Below are positions 16,281 to 25,693 of a stretch of 42,319 nt of DNA, in pieces. Position 1 is the stretch's first letter; each line of letters starts with the position of its first letter. A model generated the notes under the pieces. That model saw nothing but the letters and a program-made list of their open reading frames with translations, was not told the DNA's origin and ran no database searches. Where the stretch lies: assembly GCF_900094935.1 (NCBI RefSeq), contig NZ_FMBA01000020.1, positions 1-42,319 on the forward strand, read 5' to 3'. The translations under genes and the position numbers were made by a program. This DNA comes from Gilliamella intestini. GTDB lineage: Bacteria > Pseudomonadota > Gammaproteobacteria > Enterobacterales > Orbaceae.

Positions 16281-17567
16281 TTATCGACCATGTAACACAT
16301 CAGTTGGACGCAAAAACATCATAATACGCAATGCTGGTAAACTACCTAAAAAGGTAATTAAGATCACCATAATTAGGGCTAAAGGAATAATTATCATCTT
16401 AGGCTCAACAAAAGAACCAAACACTGTATGACCAATAATTTGCGCAAAACCAAAACCAATAAAGTAACCAAAAACTCCACCAAGTAAGGCAATAATAAAG
16501 ATTTCAGTTAATATTAGCATTGCAACTGCTGTATTAGTTGCACCAAGCGCTTTTAATAGGCCAATTTCGGTACTGCGCTCTATAACGTTAGCAGTAACCA
16601 AATTCGAAATAGCAAGCGCCGAACAAATCAATGATAAGATAGTTAATAATAACATTAGTAATTGTGTTTTTTGTAAAATTGATCCTTCTGACTCAGCAAC
16701 TTGCATAATAGCTTTAACACGCACATCAGGCATTAACTCTTCTAGCTGGTATGCAATTGAGCTAATATAAGCAGTGCAATACCATGTATCCCATTCTGTT
16801 CTAGATAAACTGTTTGGATCTTGTGCTGCTTTACGAGCTAATTCGTTTTCTGGAGTGGTTAATGCACTAACCTCAACACGTTCAACCAGTCCTGATTTAT
16901 CTGCAATATTTTGAGCAATAGGCAATGATACATAGATCTGCGTATCTTCAGCACCACCACTATGAAAAATATTATTAATCGTTAATGTAAACTTTTTGTT
17001 TGTTTTCGTTGAAATTATATCTATCGTATCACCTAGCTTTAGATCCCACTGTTTGGCTACAGATTCACCCACCATAGCTCCTTGCAAATTATCATCGGTC
17101 ATGGTGTTTCCTTCAATTGTCCACCATGATTTCATGGCTAACATACCGGTATTAACTTGATCTCCAGTTGGAATATTAAGGTGTTTATTGAACCAAGTAC
17201 CAACAACTGTAATCGGTTTATCGTTAAAGGTAGCTTGCGTCGTTAGGAAAGGGGCAAAATCAACAATATTATAAGCCCAAAAGATCATCTTGATTTTGAC
17301 TAGATCATCTTGCTTAATATACTGTATCGCCTGCTGTTTATCGTTATTATCCAGTTGATACATTTCGCTAATTACTGCACTACCGCGAGGAACTATATTT
17401 AGATTAGCACCGTAAGCTTTTAGCTCTTGATTAACTTTATCCCCCACATCAAACATTACGTTTAGCATAGCAGTAGCAAGCGAAACACCCAATGCAACCG
17501 TTAAGGCAATAAGAAAAAGTTTCTTTTTTTGGCGAATTAAAACACTTAATAACATTCTACAAAACAT
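16281..17567 (-). CDS. FtsX/MacB-type permease of the Ftr1/P19 cluster (first)
   Basis: The 428-residue permease has one N-terminal membrane segment (about 15-33), a large periplasmic domain and three C-terminal segments around the conserved RSTEIGLLKALGATNTAV loop. It opens with a basic stretch (RQKKK) as expected for a membrane anchor. It starts at ATG 17567 with AAAGGAA 7-8 bases upstream. It follows the DUF2318 gene by 23 bases and precedes the second permease by 17, all in one transcription unit. Confidence 0.85.
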   Translation of the reverse strand: MFCRMLLSVLIRQKKKLFLIALTVALGVSLATAMLNVMFDVGDKVNQELKAYGANLNIVPRGSAVISEMYQLDNNDKQQAIQYIKQDDLVKIKMIFWAYNIVDFAPFLTTQATFNDKPITVVGTWFNKHLNIPTGDQVNTGMLAMKSWWTIEGNTMTDDNLQGAMVGESVAKQWDLKLGDTIDIISTKTNKKFTLTINNIFHSGGAEDTQIYVSLPIAQNIADKSGLVERVEVSALTTPENELARKAAQDPNSLSRTEWDTWYCTAYISSIAYQLEELMPDVRVKAIMQVAESEGSILQKTQLLMLLLTILSLICSALAISNLVTANVIERSTEIGLLKALGATNTAVAMLILTEIFIIALLGGVFGYFIGFGFAQIIGHTVFGSFVEPKMIIIPLALIMVILITFLGSLPALRIMMFLRPTDVLHGR

Positions 17568-17590
17568 ACAATATTCCTTTTAATACGCTT

Positions 17591-18847
17591 TTATTTAAAA
17601 CGACTTTTCTCTGCTTCAAGGTTAGCTCGGCGAATCACCATATTGCCGTCAATAATTTCGTATTTAAGTGGAACTGGGTTACATCCTCCTGAAAATCCAA
17701 TCGTTGCAATATTCATTACTACATCACACAAAATACAAACCACTTGATCGCCACGTTGATAGTAACCACTTGCACCACAAATATCGCAAGCATCAAACCC
17801 AACACCATAGGCATTTTCACTTTTTTTGATAACAATAAAGCGAACTAAAGTTCCATCTATTGCTTGATAACCATAACGATGCAAATTACCGTCGTTCACT
17901 TTATCAAGAGGGATAACAATTAAGCCATCAGCATTAGGCGATATAGGCTCTGCCGGTGTAAGTTCTACGCCTTTTTCAAAAATGTAACGCGCACGCGTCA
18001 CAGTATATGCGGTGATTGCTGTACCTGCCATAATCATTAGGGCAGATCTTCTATCGCTACGTAATTGCGCTTTAAGTTTGCGAATTTGAGCAGAATTATT
18101 ACCCACTAACGAAGTTGTTTTTGATTTAATATATAAAACAATGGCTAAACAAAGCGTAATTGCCATGAAAGTAAAGATAAAGAAATTAACATGACCAAGA
18201 ATAAAAATAACCAATTCCATCATCCATGGTTGGGATGAAATAAAACGCCTAACAATTAAAATTTGTAGAATATTAATACTATTTTGAATAGTGAAAATAG
18301 TAATTGACAGTGAAGTAATAGCAAAAATAAATTTTGTCGATAATCGTCCACATATACGGAAAGTAAATAGCCCTGTTAACAAGATTATAAGTAAAGCAAA
18401 TCCATAACCAACCCATTTAAACAAGTAATCATTATTAAAAATAGAGTCCATCCCGACAGAAAATTCGAATGGATAGAGCATTAAATTAGGTAAAAACTGT
18501 GCGTTAATCAAACCAATACTGAGCACAAATAATAATGTAAAAAAGAATTTACCAGTTCGGTTATGGGTGGATTTTTGCAAGCAAATAGCAATAATCAACA
18601 GTATAGCAATAATAACCCAAGGTATGATAACCCCAAGATCATAATATTCACGAACAGCAAACCCTGTGTTGCGTTTTAAAATGGCATAAATCAATGCAGC
18701 AATAAAGCCCAATACAAAACCAAACCAAATAATTTTTTTAATATGATGAGGCGTGGATCTTATAATTGCAGCGCTCAATAATGCCATCATCATTGCTGGA
18801 ACGAAAGTATTATCGGTAATATTGATAAGGTATTGAAGCATATTCAT
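17591..18847 (-). CDS. DUF2318 membrane protein with Cys-rich C-terminus
   Basis: The 418-residue protein has about eight hydrophobic segments over residues 15-290. A C-terminal soluble domain follows, containing the DUF2318 cysteine pattern DACDICG…CILCD…GGCNP (about residues 350-395), which suits metal or redox-cofactor binding. The C-terminal domain is probably periplasmic. In characterised Ftr1/P19 loci this gene always sits next to P19. It follows P19 by 90 bases, with a hairpin in between. The exact reaction is unknown; electron delivery or iron handling is the usual proposal. Confidence 0.85.
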   Translation of the reverse strand: MNMLQYLINITDNTFVPAMMMALLSAAIIRSTPHHIKKIIWFGFVLGFIAALIYAILKRNTGFAVREYYDLGVIIPWVIIAILLIIAICLQKSTHNRTGKFFFTLLFVLSIGLINAQFLPNLMLYPFEFSVGMDSIFNNDYLFKWVGYGFALLIILLTGLFTFRICGRLSTKFIFAITSLSITIFTIQNSINILQILIVRRFISSQPWMMELVIFILGHVNFFIFTFMAITLCLAIVLYIKSKTTSLVGNNSAQIRKLKAQLRSDRRSALMIMAGTAITAYTVTRARYIFEKGVELTPAEPISPNADGLIVIPLDKVNDGNLHRYGYQAIDGTLVRFIVIKKSENAYGVGFDACDICGASGYYQRGDQVVCILCDVVMNIATIGFSGGCNPVPLKYEIIDGNMVIRRANLEAEKSRFK

Positions 18848-18867
18848 TGCCTAGCTATTGCAAATAT

Positions 18868-18894
18868 TATTGGTGAACATAATGCTCACCAATA
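18868..18894 (-). terminator. Hairpin between the P19 and DUF2318 genes
   Basis: A perfect 9-bp inverted repeat, TATTGGTGA (18868-18876) with TCACCAATA (18886-18894), lies in the 90-base gap of the iron operon. No T-tract follows, so it is more likely a partial terminator or 3'-end stabiliser that lets P19 mRNA exceed the downstream genes. Confidence 0.45.
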
Positions 18895-18937
18895 ACTGAT
18901 TATTAATTATTTAATATAATTAGTTATTTTAAAATCA

Positions 18938-19501
18938 TTACCATGCGCGTGGAATGTAATCAAAGTCCCAAGAAACTTCGATAGGTTTGGTCCAAAAACG
19001 CCCTTCCACACCGGTTTCTTTATCAACATGTAGTAAATAACCTTGCTTCTCTGGGTTTTCAATCATAAATGTTACTTTATATTTACCAGCACCATCTAGT
19101 TTTATATTATTACCATAGTGAGGACCATCTGATGCATTCATTGGCATAAAGTTACCTTCAATTACTTTATCACTGCCCTGTTTTTGAATTTTATATTTTA
19201 CAGTTAAGTAAGGAACAAAATCACCTACACCATAACCTAAGTTATTACCTTCTGCAGCTGAAATATCAGCTTCAATGTGCATGTCTGATTTTGAGGCTGG
19301 TAACCCCCCCATACCAGCGGGTTCCATATCAACTGGTTGGAAATAAACAGCACCAATGTGTAATGGCCCCACGGTTACTTCATCGCCAATTGGAAATTCT
19401 TCAAATCCTTTTTGTTCGCCTGGTGCCGGTGCTGCTGCGTGAACGAATGAAGATAAGGCAAGTATTGAAGCAATACCTGCTGATAAAACTAGTTTTTTCA
19501 T
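18938..19501 (-). CDS. fetP: Periplasmic iron-uptake protein P19
   Basis: The 187-residue exported protein has a signal peptide cut after about residue 22 (LSSFVHA-AAPAP). The mature part matches the P19/FetP family (Tpd-type) with the opening EFPIGDEVTVGPLHIGAVYFQPVDMEP, which carries a conserved His and Met region, then KSDMHIEADISA and DGPHYGNNIKL with further ligand His residues. P19 binds copper and iron in the periplasm and delivers iron to the FTR1 permease encoded just upstream. It starts at ATG 19501, behind AAGGAG. Confidence 0.92.
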   Translation of the reverse strand: MKKLVLSAGIASILALSSFVHAAAPAPGEQKGFEEFPIGDEVTVGPLHIGAVYFQPVDMEPAGMGGLPASKSDMHIEADISAAEGNNLGYGVGDFVPYLTVKYKIQKQGSDKVIEGNFMPMNASDGPHYGNNIKLDGAGKYKVTFMIENPEKQGYLLHVDKETGVEGRFWTKPIEVSWDFDYIPRAW

Positions 19502-19616
19502 TGAAAACTCCTTCTCTTAGTTTTTGAAAATTTATTGTTCTTTTTTTGGGTATTAACACAACTCAGTTTTTAAATCCGCATTTAAGCAATTTTAACCAAT
19601 TAGGTAATCTTAATAA

Positions 19617-20813
19617 TTATTGTTTTTTACAACTCTGTTTAGTTTTGTAATACATGACAGAAACTATCACAATAAATACCATAATTATTTGTGGAACTAA
19701 TGTCTCGACTGTTGGGTAAATACCTAAAACTTCAACAGAATGTATAAAATCAACAGAGGTAACTGGGATCATATCTGCCTCTTGTAATTCTTTTACTCCA
19801 CCACCGGCAAAAGCTATTGCCATGATATACATCAAAATACTAGTGCCAATAAAGAATGGACGAATTGGTAATTTCATGGTACCAAAACGAATAACGGCAA
19901 AAATAATCGCAAGAATTATCGTTCCAATAGCTAGTCCATACCAAACCATATCCATGTGTTCTTTAGCTTCAACTAGCATTGCTTGGTAAAACAGGATCGT
20001 TTCAGCTCCTTCACGAAAAACAGCTAAAAAGGCAGCAAAACCTAAGGCAAAGCGGCTACCAGATGACACTGCAGTTTGTACTTTTTCTTCAACATAGCTT
20101 TTCCAAGCCTCAGCTTCTGCCTTTGAAAACATCCAATTACTAATAAAAAATAGTACGACTGTTGCCAATAGCATAGCAATTCCTTCAATGATTTCTTGAT
20201 TTGCACCACCAATATCAAACACAGTATGAAGAGCAATTGCCGCTAAAATACTGGCAAAAATAGCTACAAGTGAGCTCATATAAACTACTTTTACCATGGC
20301 AAGATGACCAGAACGAACCAAATAAGCTGAAATTGCCGCAATCACTAAAATCGCTTCTAGCCCTTCCCTAAAAATGATAATAAACGAAGCTAACAGAATG
20401 CTCCAACCGCTCTCTTGCTTACCATCTAATTCGTTAGCATCTTCATGTAACATTTTTAAAATAATATTAATTTCATTTCTAACTACTTTGTTCGATGCCC
20501 CATCGGTCATTAAACGCTTAATTTTGGCAAATTGATATTCGGTATCGGTTCCCCGTTTACCCGAAATATAAGACATAACCGCACGCTCAACCCCATGCTT
20601 TTCATAAAAGCCAAAATAGGCATTATTAACTCGAGCTTTAGCACGCTCAGCATCTTTCATAAAATAGATATCATAAGCGTCATTTAAGATGGTATCCATT
20701 TCGTCAACAATGGCATTCCAACTTTCGTATTTTTTTTCGGCAGCATAAGATGATGGAGCCAAAGCCATTAAAATTCCAATAAGGAGCAAAGCGAGTGTTA
20801 AAAATCGTTTCAT
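19617..20813 (-). CDS. fetM: FTR1-family iron permease
   Basis: The 398-residue protein has a signal peptide (about 1-24), a periplasmic N-terminal helical region (about 25-135), then a seven-segment FTR1 permease with the two signature motifs FREGLEAI (R149-E153) and FREGAETI (R267-E271) that carry iron. It resembles the FetM and EfeU types, with the N-terminal extension of FetM. It starts at ATG 20813, 16 bases after the nitroreductase-like gene, and precedes P19 by 115 bases. It imports ferric or ferrous iron across the inner membrane. Confidence 0.92.
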   Translation of the reverse strand: MKRFLTLALLLIGILMALAPSSYAAEKKYESWNAIVDEMDTILNDAYDIYFMKDAERAKARVNNAYFGFYEKHGVERAVMSYISGKRGTDTEYQFAKIKRLMTDGASNKVVRNEINIILKMLHEDANELDGKQESGWSILLASFIIIFREGLEAILVIAAISAYLVRSGHLAMVKVVYMSSLVAIFASILAAIALHTVFDIGGANQEIIEGIAMLLATVVLFFISNWMFSKAEAEAWKSYVEEKVQTAVSSGSRFALGFAAFLAVFREGAETILFYQAMLVEAKEHMDMVWYGLAIGTIILAIIFAVIRFGTMKLPIRPFFIGTSILMYIMAIAFAGGGVKELQEADMIPVTSVDFIHSVEVLGIYPTVETLVPQIIMVFIVIVSVMYYKTKQSCKKQ

Positions 20814-20829
20814 ATACTGACTTTACCTT

Positions 20830-21468
20830 TTATTTTCCTATTAAAAGCATACCGAGTGGTTTACTGCCTTCAGGTAATTGTAGCTCTTGGCTAATGGCTT
20901 CTGCTTTAATGGAGTGAATATAACGAGCGCTTAATTTTAGTGCCGACGCAACTAAATAAGCATTTTGGCTCATTGCACCAACGGCTGTGTAACTAAAGTT
21001 AGCGATTTGTTCTGGATTTATATCGGTTAATGCACTAGCATCCGACACAAAAATCAATGAATAGGCGGCCCGCTTTGTAAAACTTTGCAAACCAATATCA
21101 GCACGAATATCTTTATTATTAACTTCTTTTAAATAATGACCTTCCCACTCATATAAAAAAGTACCCTTTTCACTAGCTACATAAATTCGTACGTAAGGTG
21201 GTTTACCCTTAACCATCGGCACCGTCCACCCTGTTTTACCACGATTTAAACCACTTGCAGCCCAAAGTACTGTCGAAAGTTCGTCATCAGAAATTTTACC
21301 AGTAGGAAAACCACCACCAGGAGTTGAAGATCGTTTTTTTAAGCTTTCGAATAAACTCACTCCATCTTTAGTTTGAGGGGTAGGTAACACAATATCGGCA
21401 TAACAAAAAGAGTGTGAAAACAGATATACAAATAAAATAACAACTATTTTCCGTATAAACCATGGCAT
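20830..21468 (-). CDS. Exported SagB/ThcOx-type nitroreductase-fold protein
   Basis: The 212-residue protein has a signal peptide (about 1-24, ending SHSFCYA) and a mature domain matching the small SagB/ThcOx nitroreductase-like family: LPTPQTKDG, SLFESLKKRSST, ELSTVLWAASGLNR, VRIYVASEKG…YEWEGHYL, ADIGLQSFTKRAAYSLIFV, FSYTAVGAMSQNAYLVASAL. That family binds FMN. It is the first gene of the iron cluster, 16 bases before the FTR1 gene. A periplasmic flavoprotein here might reduce ferric iron, but that is inference. It takes the slot where other clusters have thioredoxin-like genes, at the opposite end. Confidence 0.75.
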   Translation of the reverse strand: MPWFIRKIVVILFVYLFSHSFCYADIVLPTPQTKDGVSLFESLKKRSSTPGGGFPTGKISDDELSTVLWAASGLNRGKTGWTVPMVKGKPPYVRIYVASEKGTFLYEWEGHYLKEVNNKDIRADIGLQSFTKRAAYSLIFVSDASALTDINPEQIANFSYTAVGAMSQNAYLVASALKLSARYIHSIKAEAISQELQLPEGSKPLGMLLIGK

Positions 21469-21504
21469 AGCAACCTCGGATATTATCGCAATAAATTCAT
21501 CAAT

Positions 21505-21533
21505 ATCTTATTGCGAATAGAATTAATTATCAA
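21505..21533 (-). promoter_or_regulatory. Candidate promoter of the iron cluster
   Basis: On the minus strand TTGATA (21533-21528) and TAAGAT (21510-21505) are separated by 17 bases, about 40 bases upstream of the nitroreductase-like start. The -10 box matches 4 of 6, the -35 box 5 of 6. Confidence 0.4.
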
Positions 21534-21538
21534 CCTCA

Positions 21539-21557
21539 AATAATAACAATTATCATT
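21539..21557. promoter_or_regulatory. Fur-box-like site upstream of the iron cluster
   Basis: AATAATAACAATTATCATT matches the 19-bp Fur consensus at about 13 positions and lies just upstream of the -35 box of the candidate promoter. Regulation by Fur is inferred. The AT-rich background makes a chance match possible. Confidence 0.4.
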
Positions 21558-21718
21558 TAAGGTGCTATGACACAATAATTCTTATTCATGCAATACATAC
21601 TCAATTTCGAATTTCAAAACTACAAATCAAACAATATCAACCGATATTTTTATTTTTTTATTCATTAAGTATATACTTAGGCAAAATTGATTTTTGAATA
21701 TATTGAGTAACAAATCTT

Positions 21719-23161
21719 ATGCCATTATCGACATTAATTGTTTTGCCACTTTTTATTATTACAATTGCTTTTGCCTCGCTCTTTAAACAGAAAAAATGGC
21801 AAATGCTAAACATAACTTTACTAACAATTTTTATTGTAATGGAGCTAACTTCTATCTATTTTAGTGGTGGCTTTATTGATTATCAGTTTTATGTAAATTT
21901 AAACATTAATGACATAATCGAAGGGCTATTTATTTTTAAATTGCAAGCAGCCTTAGTTATCGTTGTCTTTTTTGCCCTTATTTTTTTGCTATCAAAACTC
22001 GCAGATTTATGCAAACGTAAATGTCATTTAGTGTTTCGTCTGTTGCTAGCCTTTGTGGCAATAATATCCATCAGTTACCATAATGGTCCATTCAGTCGTT
22101 TATACGAAATCTATCAGGTTACAAGCGCACCTCGTGAGCCATTTGAGCAGGCGTTACAATCACTTAATATGACTCACTATACCAATAAAGACCAGCTTGT
22201 TAGCCATCAAGGTAAAAATATTATTGTTTTATCTTTAGAATCATTTGAGCAAGGATTTTTCGATTTTGAAGATATTACCCCTAATTTACAAAAACTTCGC
22301 CAAAATTATACCTTTTTTGCTAATATGCCCATGAGTCCAGGAAGCTCTTGGACTACCGCATCAATGTACACTTATATGACCGGTATGCCCTTTCTAATTG
22401 GTGGCTACACGACATCACCACTAATGCGTGCAAACGAAACAAATCTCGTTAGCTTGGGAGATGTACTTAAAAAAGCTGGCTACCAAACCCGTTATGTAAT
22501 AGCCGGACCTGAGTTTGCAGGTATTGGGCATACAGTGGATATGTTAGGTATACAAGTTATTTCTGAAAAAAACTACGTTGGACAATATCCATCAGCACCA
22601 TTTGGGTTATATGATAAAGATATTTTTGATATAGCGAAAAAACAAATTACGCAAATGCGTCAAAACAATCAACCGTTTGCCTTATTTGTGTCAACGATTT
22701 CAACCCATGCACCAAATGGTTTTGATGATGAAAGAATGAAACCCATCATTTCGCCTAAATCTGATAACATGTCGTTCGTTGCCGCATCTTTAGATCATAA
22801 TTTAGGAATTTTTATCAATCATTTAAAAGATGAGGGATTATTGGAAAACACCGTATTTTATATTTTTCCTGATCATTTGATGATGGGATCAGGCACACCA
22901 ATGATCAATCGCCTGTCACAAAAAGAGCGCAAACTTTACTTATTAACGAATGCTAACACTCAAGATCTACAAAAAACAACTGATCAAACTATTTATCAAA
23001 TTGATTTGCCTCGTTTAATTCTAAATGGTGCAAAAGTTGAAAGTAATGCCAAATTTTTGACAGACTATTTAACTGAACCTAATTTTGATAAAAAACAGTT
23101 TATTGAACAAAATAAATCTAATATTGCAACGCTCAATAATTCAGCACAAGTATTTAAATAG
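21719..23161 (+). CDS. LtaS/OpgB-type alkaline-phosphatase-superfamily membrane protein
   Basis: The 480-residue protein has about four membrane segments (residues 1-130) followed by a sulfatase-fold domain: IIVLSLESFEQGFF (metal-binding Glu), SSWTTASMYTYMTGMP (catalytic Thr in the WTT motif), LGDVLKKAGYQTRYV, ISTHAPNG and FPDHLMM (Asp-His metal ligands). This is the phosphoglycerol or phosphoethanolamine transferase family. It is shorter than OpgB (about 760) or LtaS (about 640). The likely job is decorating periplasmic glucans or surface glycans with phosphoglycerol; the substrate cannot be set. The ribosome-binding site is weak. A LysE-type gene follows 9 bases later. Confidence 0.8.
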   Translation: MPLSTLIVLPLFIITIAFASLFKQKKWQMLNITLLTIFIVMELTSIYFSGGFIDYQFYVNLNINDIIEGLFIFKLQAALVIVVFFALIFLLSKLADLCKRKCHLVFRLLLAFVAIISISYHNGPFSRLYEIYQVTSAPREPFEQALQSLNMTHYTNKDQLVSHQGKNIIVLSLESFEQGFFDFEDITPNLQKLRQNYTFFANMPMSPGSSWTTASMYTYMTGMPFLIGGYTTSPLMRANETNLVSLGDVLKKAGYQTRYVIAGPEFAGIGHTVDMLGIQVISEKNYVGQYPSAPFGLYDKDIFDIAKKQITQMRQNNQPFALFVSTISTHAPNGFDDERMKPIISPKSDNMSFVAASLDHNLGIFINHLKDEGLLENTVFYIFPDHLMMGSGTPMINRLSQKERKLYLLTNANTQDLQKTTDQTIYQIDLPRLILNGAKVESNAKFLTDYLTEPNFDKKQFIEQNKSNIATLNNSAQVFK

Positions 23162-23170
23162 GCACGAAAA

Positions 23171-23794
23171 ATGACGTTTGATACATTAATTTTTGTCTCT
23201 ATAATTAGCTTTTTAGGTATGATCTCACCTGGACCTGATTTCTTTTTGGTGCTAAAAAATAGCTTAAGCTATAACCGCAAGATGGCATTGCTAACTTGCT
23301 TAGGCGTCATCATCGCTATCTTAGTTCATATGAGCTATTGTATTGCGGGCATTGCAGTACTTATCACCACCACTCCACTTCTTTATAACGCCTTACGCTA
23401 TGCGGGTGCCACTTACTTAATATGGCTTGGTGTAAAGGCTCTGCTCGCTCAAAAATTAAATACCACCTATATTGGTAAGCCACAATTTATGCAGCCAATT
23501 TCAGAAAAATCAGCCTTTATGCAAGGTTTTTTATGTAATTTACTTAATCCTAAAGCAACGTTATTTTTTTTAGCTATCTTTACTCAAGTCCTTAATGCAG
23601 AATCATCAACACTTGATAAGCTCATCGTTGCATTTATTATTTGGATTGAAGGTGTTTTTTGGTGGCCTTTTGTCGTATTTATTTTTCAAAGGCAAAGCGT
23701 ACAGCGACGTTACTTTAAAATTCAATTTATAATTGATAAATTACTGGGTATTATTTTAATTACACTAGGGATCAAAGTTGCTTTAGGTTTTTAG
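23171..23794 (+). CDS. LysE/RhtB-family amino-acid exporter
   Basis: The 207-residue membrane protein has the RhtB-family N-terminus FLGMISPGPDFFLVLKNSL, the GVIIAILVHMSYCIAGIAVLI segment, YAGATYLIWLGVKALL and FLCNLLNPKATLFFLAIFTQ. About six hydrophobic segments are visible. It exports an amino acid or derivative; the substrate is not clear (RhtC-like threonine export is one option). It is 9 bases behind the LtaS/OpgB-like gene and may be cotranscribed, with no visible functional link. Confidence 0.85.
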   Translation: MTFDTLIFVSIISFLGMISPGPDFFLVLKNSLSYNRKMALLTCLGVIIAILVHMSYCIAGIAVLITTTPLLYNALRYAGATYLIWLGVKALLAQKLNTTYIGKPQFMQPISEKSAFMQGFLCNLLNPKATLFFLAIFTQVLNAESSTLDKLIVAFIIWIEGVFWWPFVVFIFQRQSVQRRYFKIQFIIDKLLGIILITLGIKVALGF

Positions 23795-23955
23795 ATTATT
23801 AAAAGTTAACAAGTAGATATTGATATGATACTTTTTTGAATATTCAACCGTTAATTGTTAAACTAATACCAATTTAGCTTTTATAATCGTTATCCCCCCC
23901 CTATTCACCGATTATATTTGCCGTTTATTTATTTTTATTCGATAGGTTAATTAAA

Positions 23956-24918
23956 ATGGATAAAATATTACAATATGGTCGAGAGCTTCTAGAATTAGAG
24001 TTACAAGAAGCAAAAAAATTGCCTAATCGGCTTGGCAAAGATTTTATTAATGCTTGTCAACTAATTTTAAGTACCAAAGGTAAAGTTGTTGTTTCAGGTA
24101 TTGGAAAATCTGGACACATAGGAAAAAAAATTGCCGCTTCGTTAGCAAGTACAGGTAGCCCAGCTTTTTTTATGCACCCATCGGAAGCCTTACATGGTGA
24201 TTTAGGAATGGTCACCCAAAACGACGTAGTCATTTTAATTTCTTATTCTGGTCGAGCTAAAGAATTTAATTATATTTTACCTATTCTTGCTGAAATGAAT
24301 GTACCCGTTATTGCTATTACTGGAGGATTAGATTCACCGCTGGCTAAATCAGCCCAAGCCATTCTTGATATTTCAATTGAAAAAGAAGCCTGCCCAATGG
24401 GACTTGCACCGACATCAAGTTCAACCAACACATTATTAATGGGCGATGCGCTAGCAATTGCTGTAATGCGCGCACGAGGGTTTAAGGAAGAAGACTTTGC
24501 ACGATCCCATCCTGCTGGTAGCTTAGGAGCTAAATTACTCAACCATGTACGGGATATAATGCGAACCGGGGATCGAATACCTAAAGTGCCACAAACAGCA
24601 ACAGTTCTTGATACAATGTTAGAATTAAGCCGTACAGGTGTAGGCTTAGTTGCAATCTGTCAAGATAATAATAAAATAGCAGGTGTATTTACTGATGGCG
24701 ATTTGCGCCGATTATTATTAAAAAAGGGAACACTACAAGATAATATTATGGACGTTATGACCTGTCCTGGACATCGTATTCCTGAAAATTGGAAAGCGGT
24801 TGAAGCATTAAAATCATTTAATGATCATAACATTACCGCCGCACCGATTGTTAATAGCAAAGATGAATTAGTGGGCGTTTTAAACATCCATGATTTGCAT
24901 CAAGCTGGTATTAGCTAA
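23956..24918 (+). CDS. kdsD: D-arabinose 5-phosphate isomerase (KdsD/GutQ/KpsF family)
   Basis: The 320-residue enzyme converts ribulose-5-phosphate to arabinose-5-phosphate for Kdo and lipopolysaccharide synthesis. An N-terminal SIS domain carries GIGKSGHIGKKIAASLAST, FMHPSEALHGDLGM and ISYSGRAKEF. It is followed by CPMGLAPTSSSTNTL and then two CBS domains (about 205-320). Length matches KdsD (328) and GutQ (321). The function is the same in both; KdsD is the likelier name since no sorbitol genes are adjacent. Confidence 0.88.
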   Translation: MDKILQYGRELLELELQEAKKLPNRLGKDFINACQLILSTKGKVVVSGIGKSGHIGKKIAASLASTGSPAFFMHPSEALHGDLGMVTQNDVVILISYSGRAKEFNYILPILAEMNVPVIAITGGLDSPLAKSAQAILDISIEKEACPMGLAPTSSSTNTLLMGDALAIAVMRARGFKEEDFARSHPAGSLGAKLLNHVRDIMRTGDRIPKVPQTATVLDTMLELSRTGVGLVAICQDNNKIAGVFTDGDLRRLLLKKGTLQDNIMDVMTCPGHRIPENWKAVEALKSFNDHNITAAPIVNSKDELVGVLNIHDLHQAGIS

Positions 24919-25104
24919 AACTATTGGTAAATACCTATTGCCAAAAGGTACTATCTATTGAGATAATTACCAACCTAAATTTTTGTCGTTAGACGGAGAT
25001 CCAAGAAAAGTTACACAGTAATAACTAAAATAATTTTATAAATTATAATGAGTTATTAGTGTGTTGTATATTTTTAACCCAAATTAATAGATGATGAAAC
25101 TACA

Positions 25105-25626
25105 ATGGCAGAAAAGCGAAATATCTTTCTAATTGGCCCAATGGGGGCGGGAAAAAGTACAATAGGCCGACAAATTGCACAACAGTTAGGCATGGATTTT
25201 TTTGACTCTGATCAAGAGATTGAAAAACGTACTGGTGCAGATATCGCATGGATTTTTGACCTAGAAGGGGAAGAAGGGTTCCGTGCCAGAGAAGAAAAAG
25301 TTATTAACGAATTGACTGAAAAACAAGGTGTCGTTCTTGCAACAGGTGGTGGTTCGGTCTTATCTAAAGAAACACGTAATCGATTATCTGCTCGAGGAAT
25401 CGTTGTTTATCTCCAAACAACCATTGAAAAGCAAATGGCAAGAACACAAAAAGATAAACGTCGTCCATTGTTACAAGGCAGTAACACACCGCGTGAGCTT
25501 TACGAAGATCTTGCAAATGAACGCGAACCTCTTTATGAAGAAATTGCTGATATTACCATTAAAACCGATGAACAAAGTGCCAAAGGTGTTGCAAGTTATA
25601 TTATCGATAAAATAGAACAAATTTAA
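25105..25626 (+). CDS. aroK: Shikimate kinase I
   Basis: The 173-residue kinase (same length as E. coli AroK) phosphorylates shikimate in the chorismate pathway. Walker A is GPMGAGKST at residues 11-19. Shikimate-binding [18 protein letters not shown] and ATGGGSVL follow, and the lid R is in [11 protein letters not shown] 25105 begins the conserved [11 protein letters not shown]. In enterobacteria aroB follows directly; here a DamX-like gene follows after 67 bases and aroB is not in the window. Confidence 0.95.
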   Translation: MAEKRNIFLIGPMGAGKSTIGRQIAQQLGMDFFDSDQEIEKRTGADIAWIFDLEGEEGFRAREEKVINELTEKQGVVLATGGGSVLSKETRNRLSARGIVVYLQTTIEKQMARTQKDKRRPLLQGSNTPRELYEDLANEREPLYEEIADITIKTDEQSAKGVASYIIDKIEQI

Positions 25627-25693
25627 ATAGCTTATTTTAGAAATAATAACTAATCATGAAGCAATAAATCTTTTGATAGGTTAAGGAGTAAGT

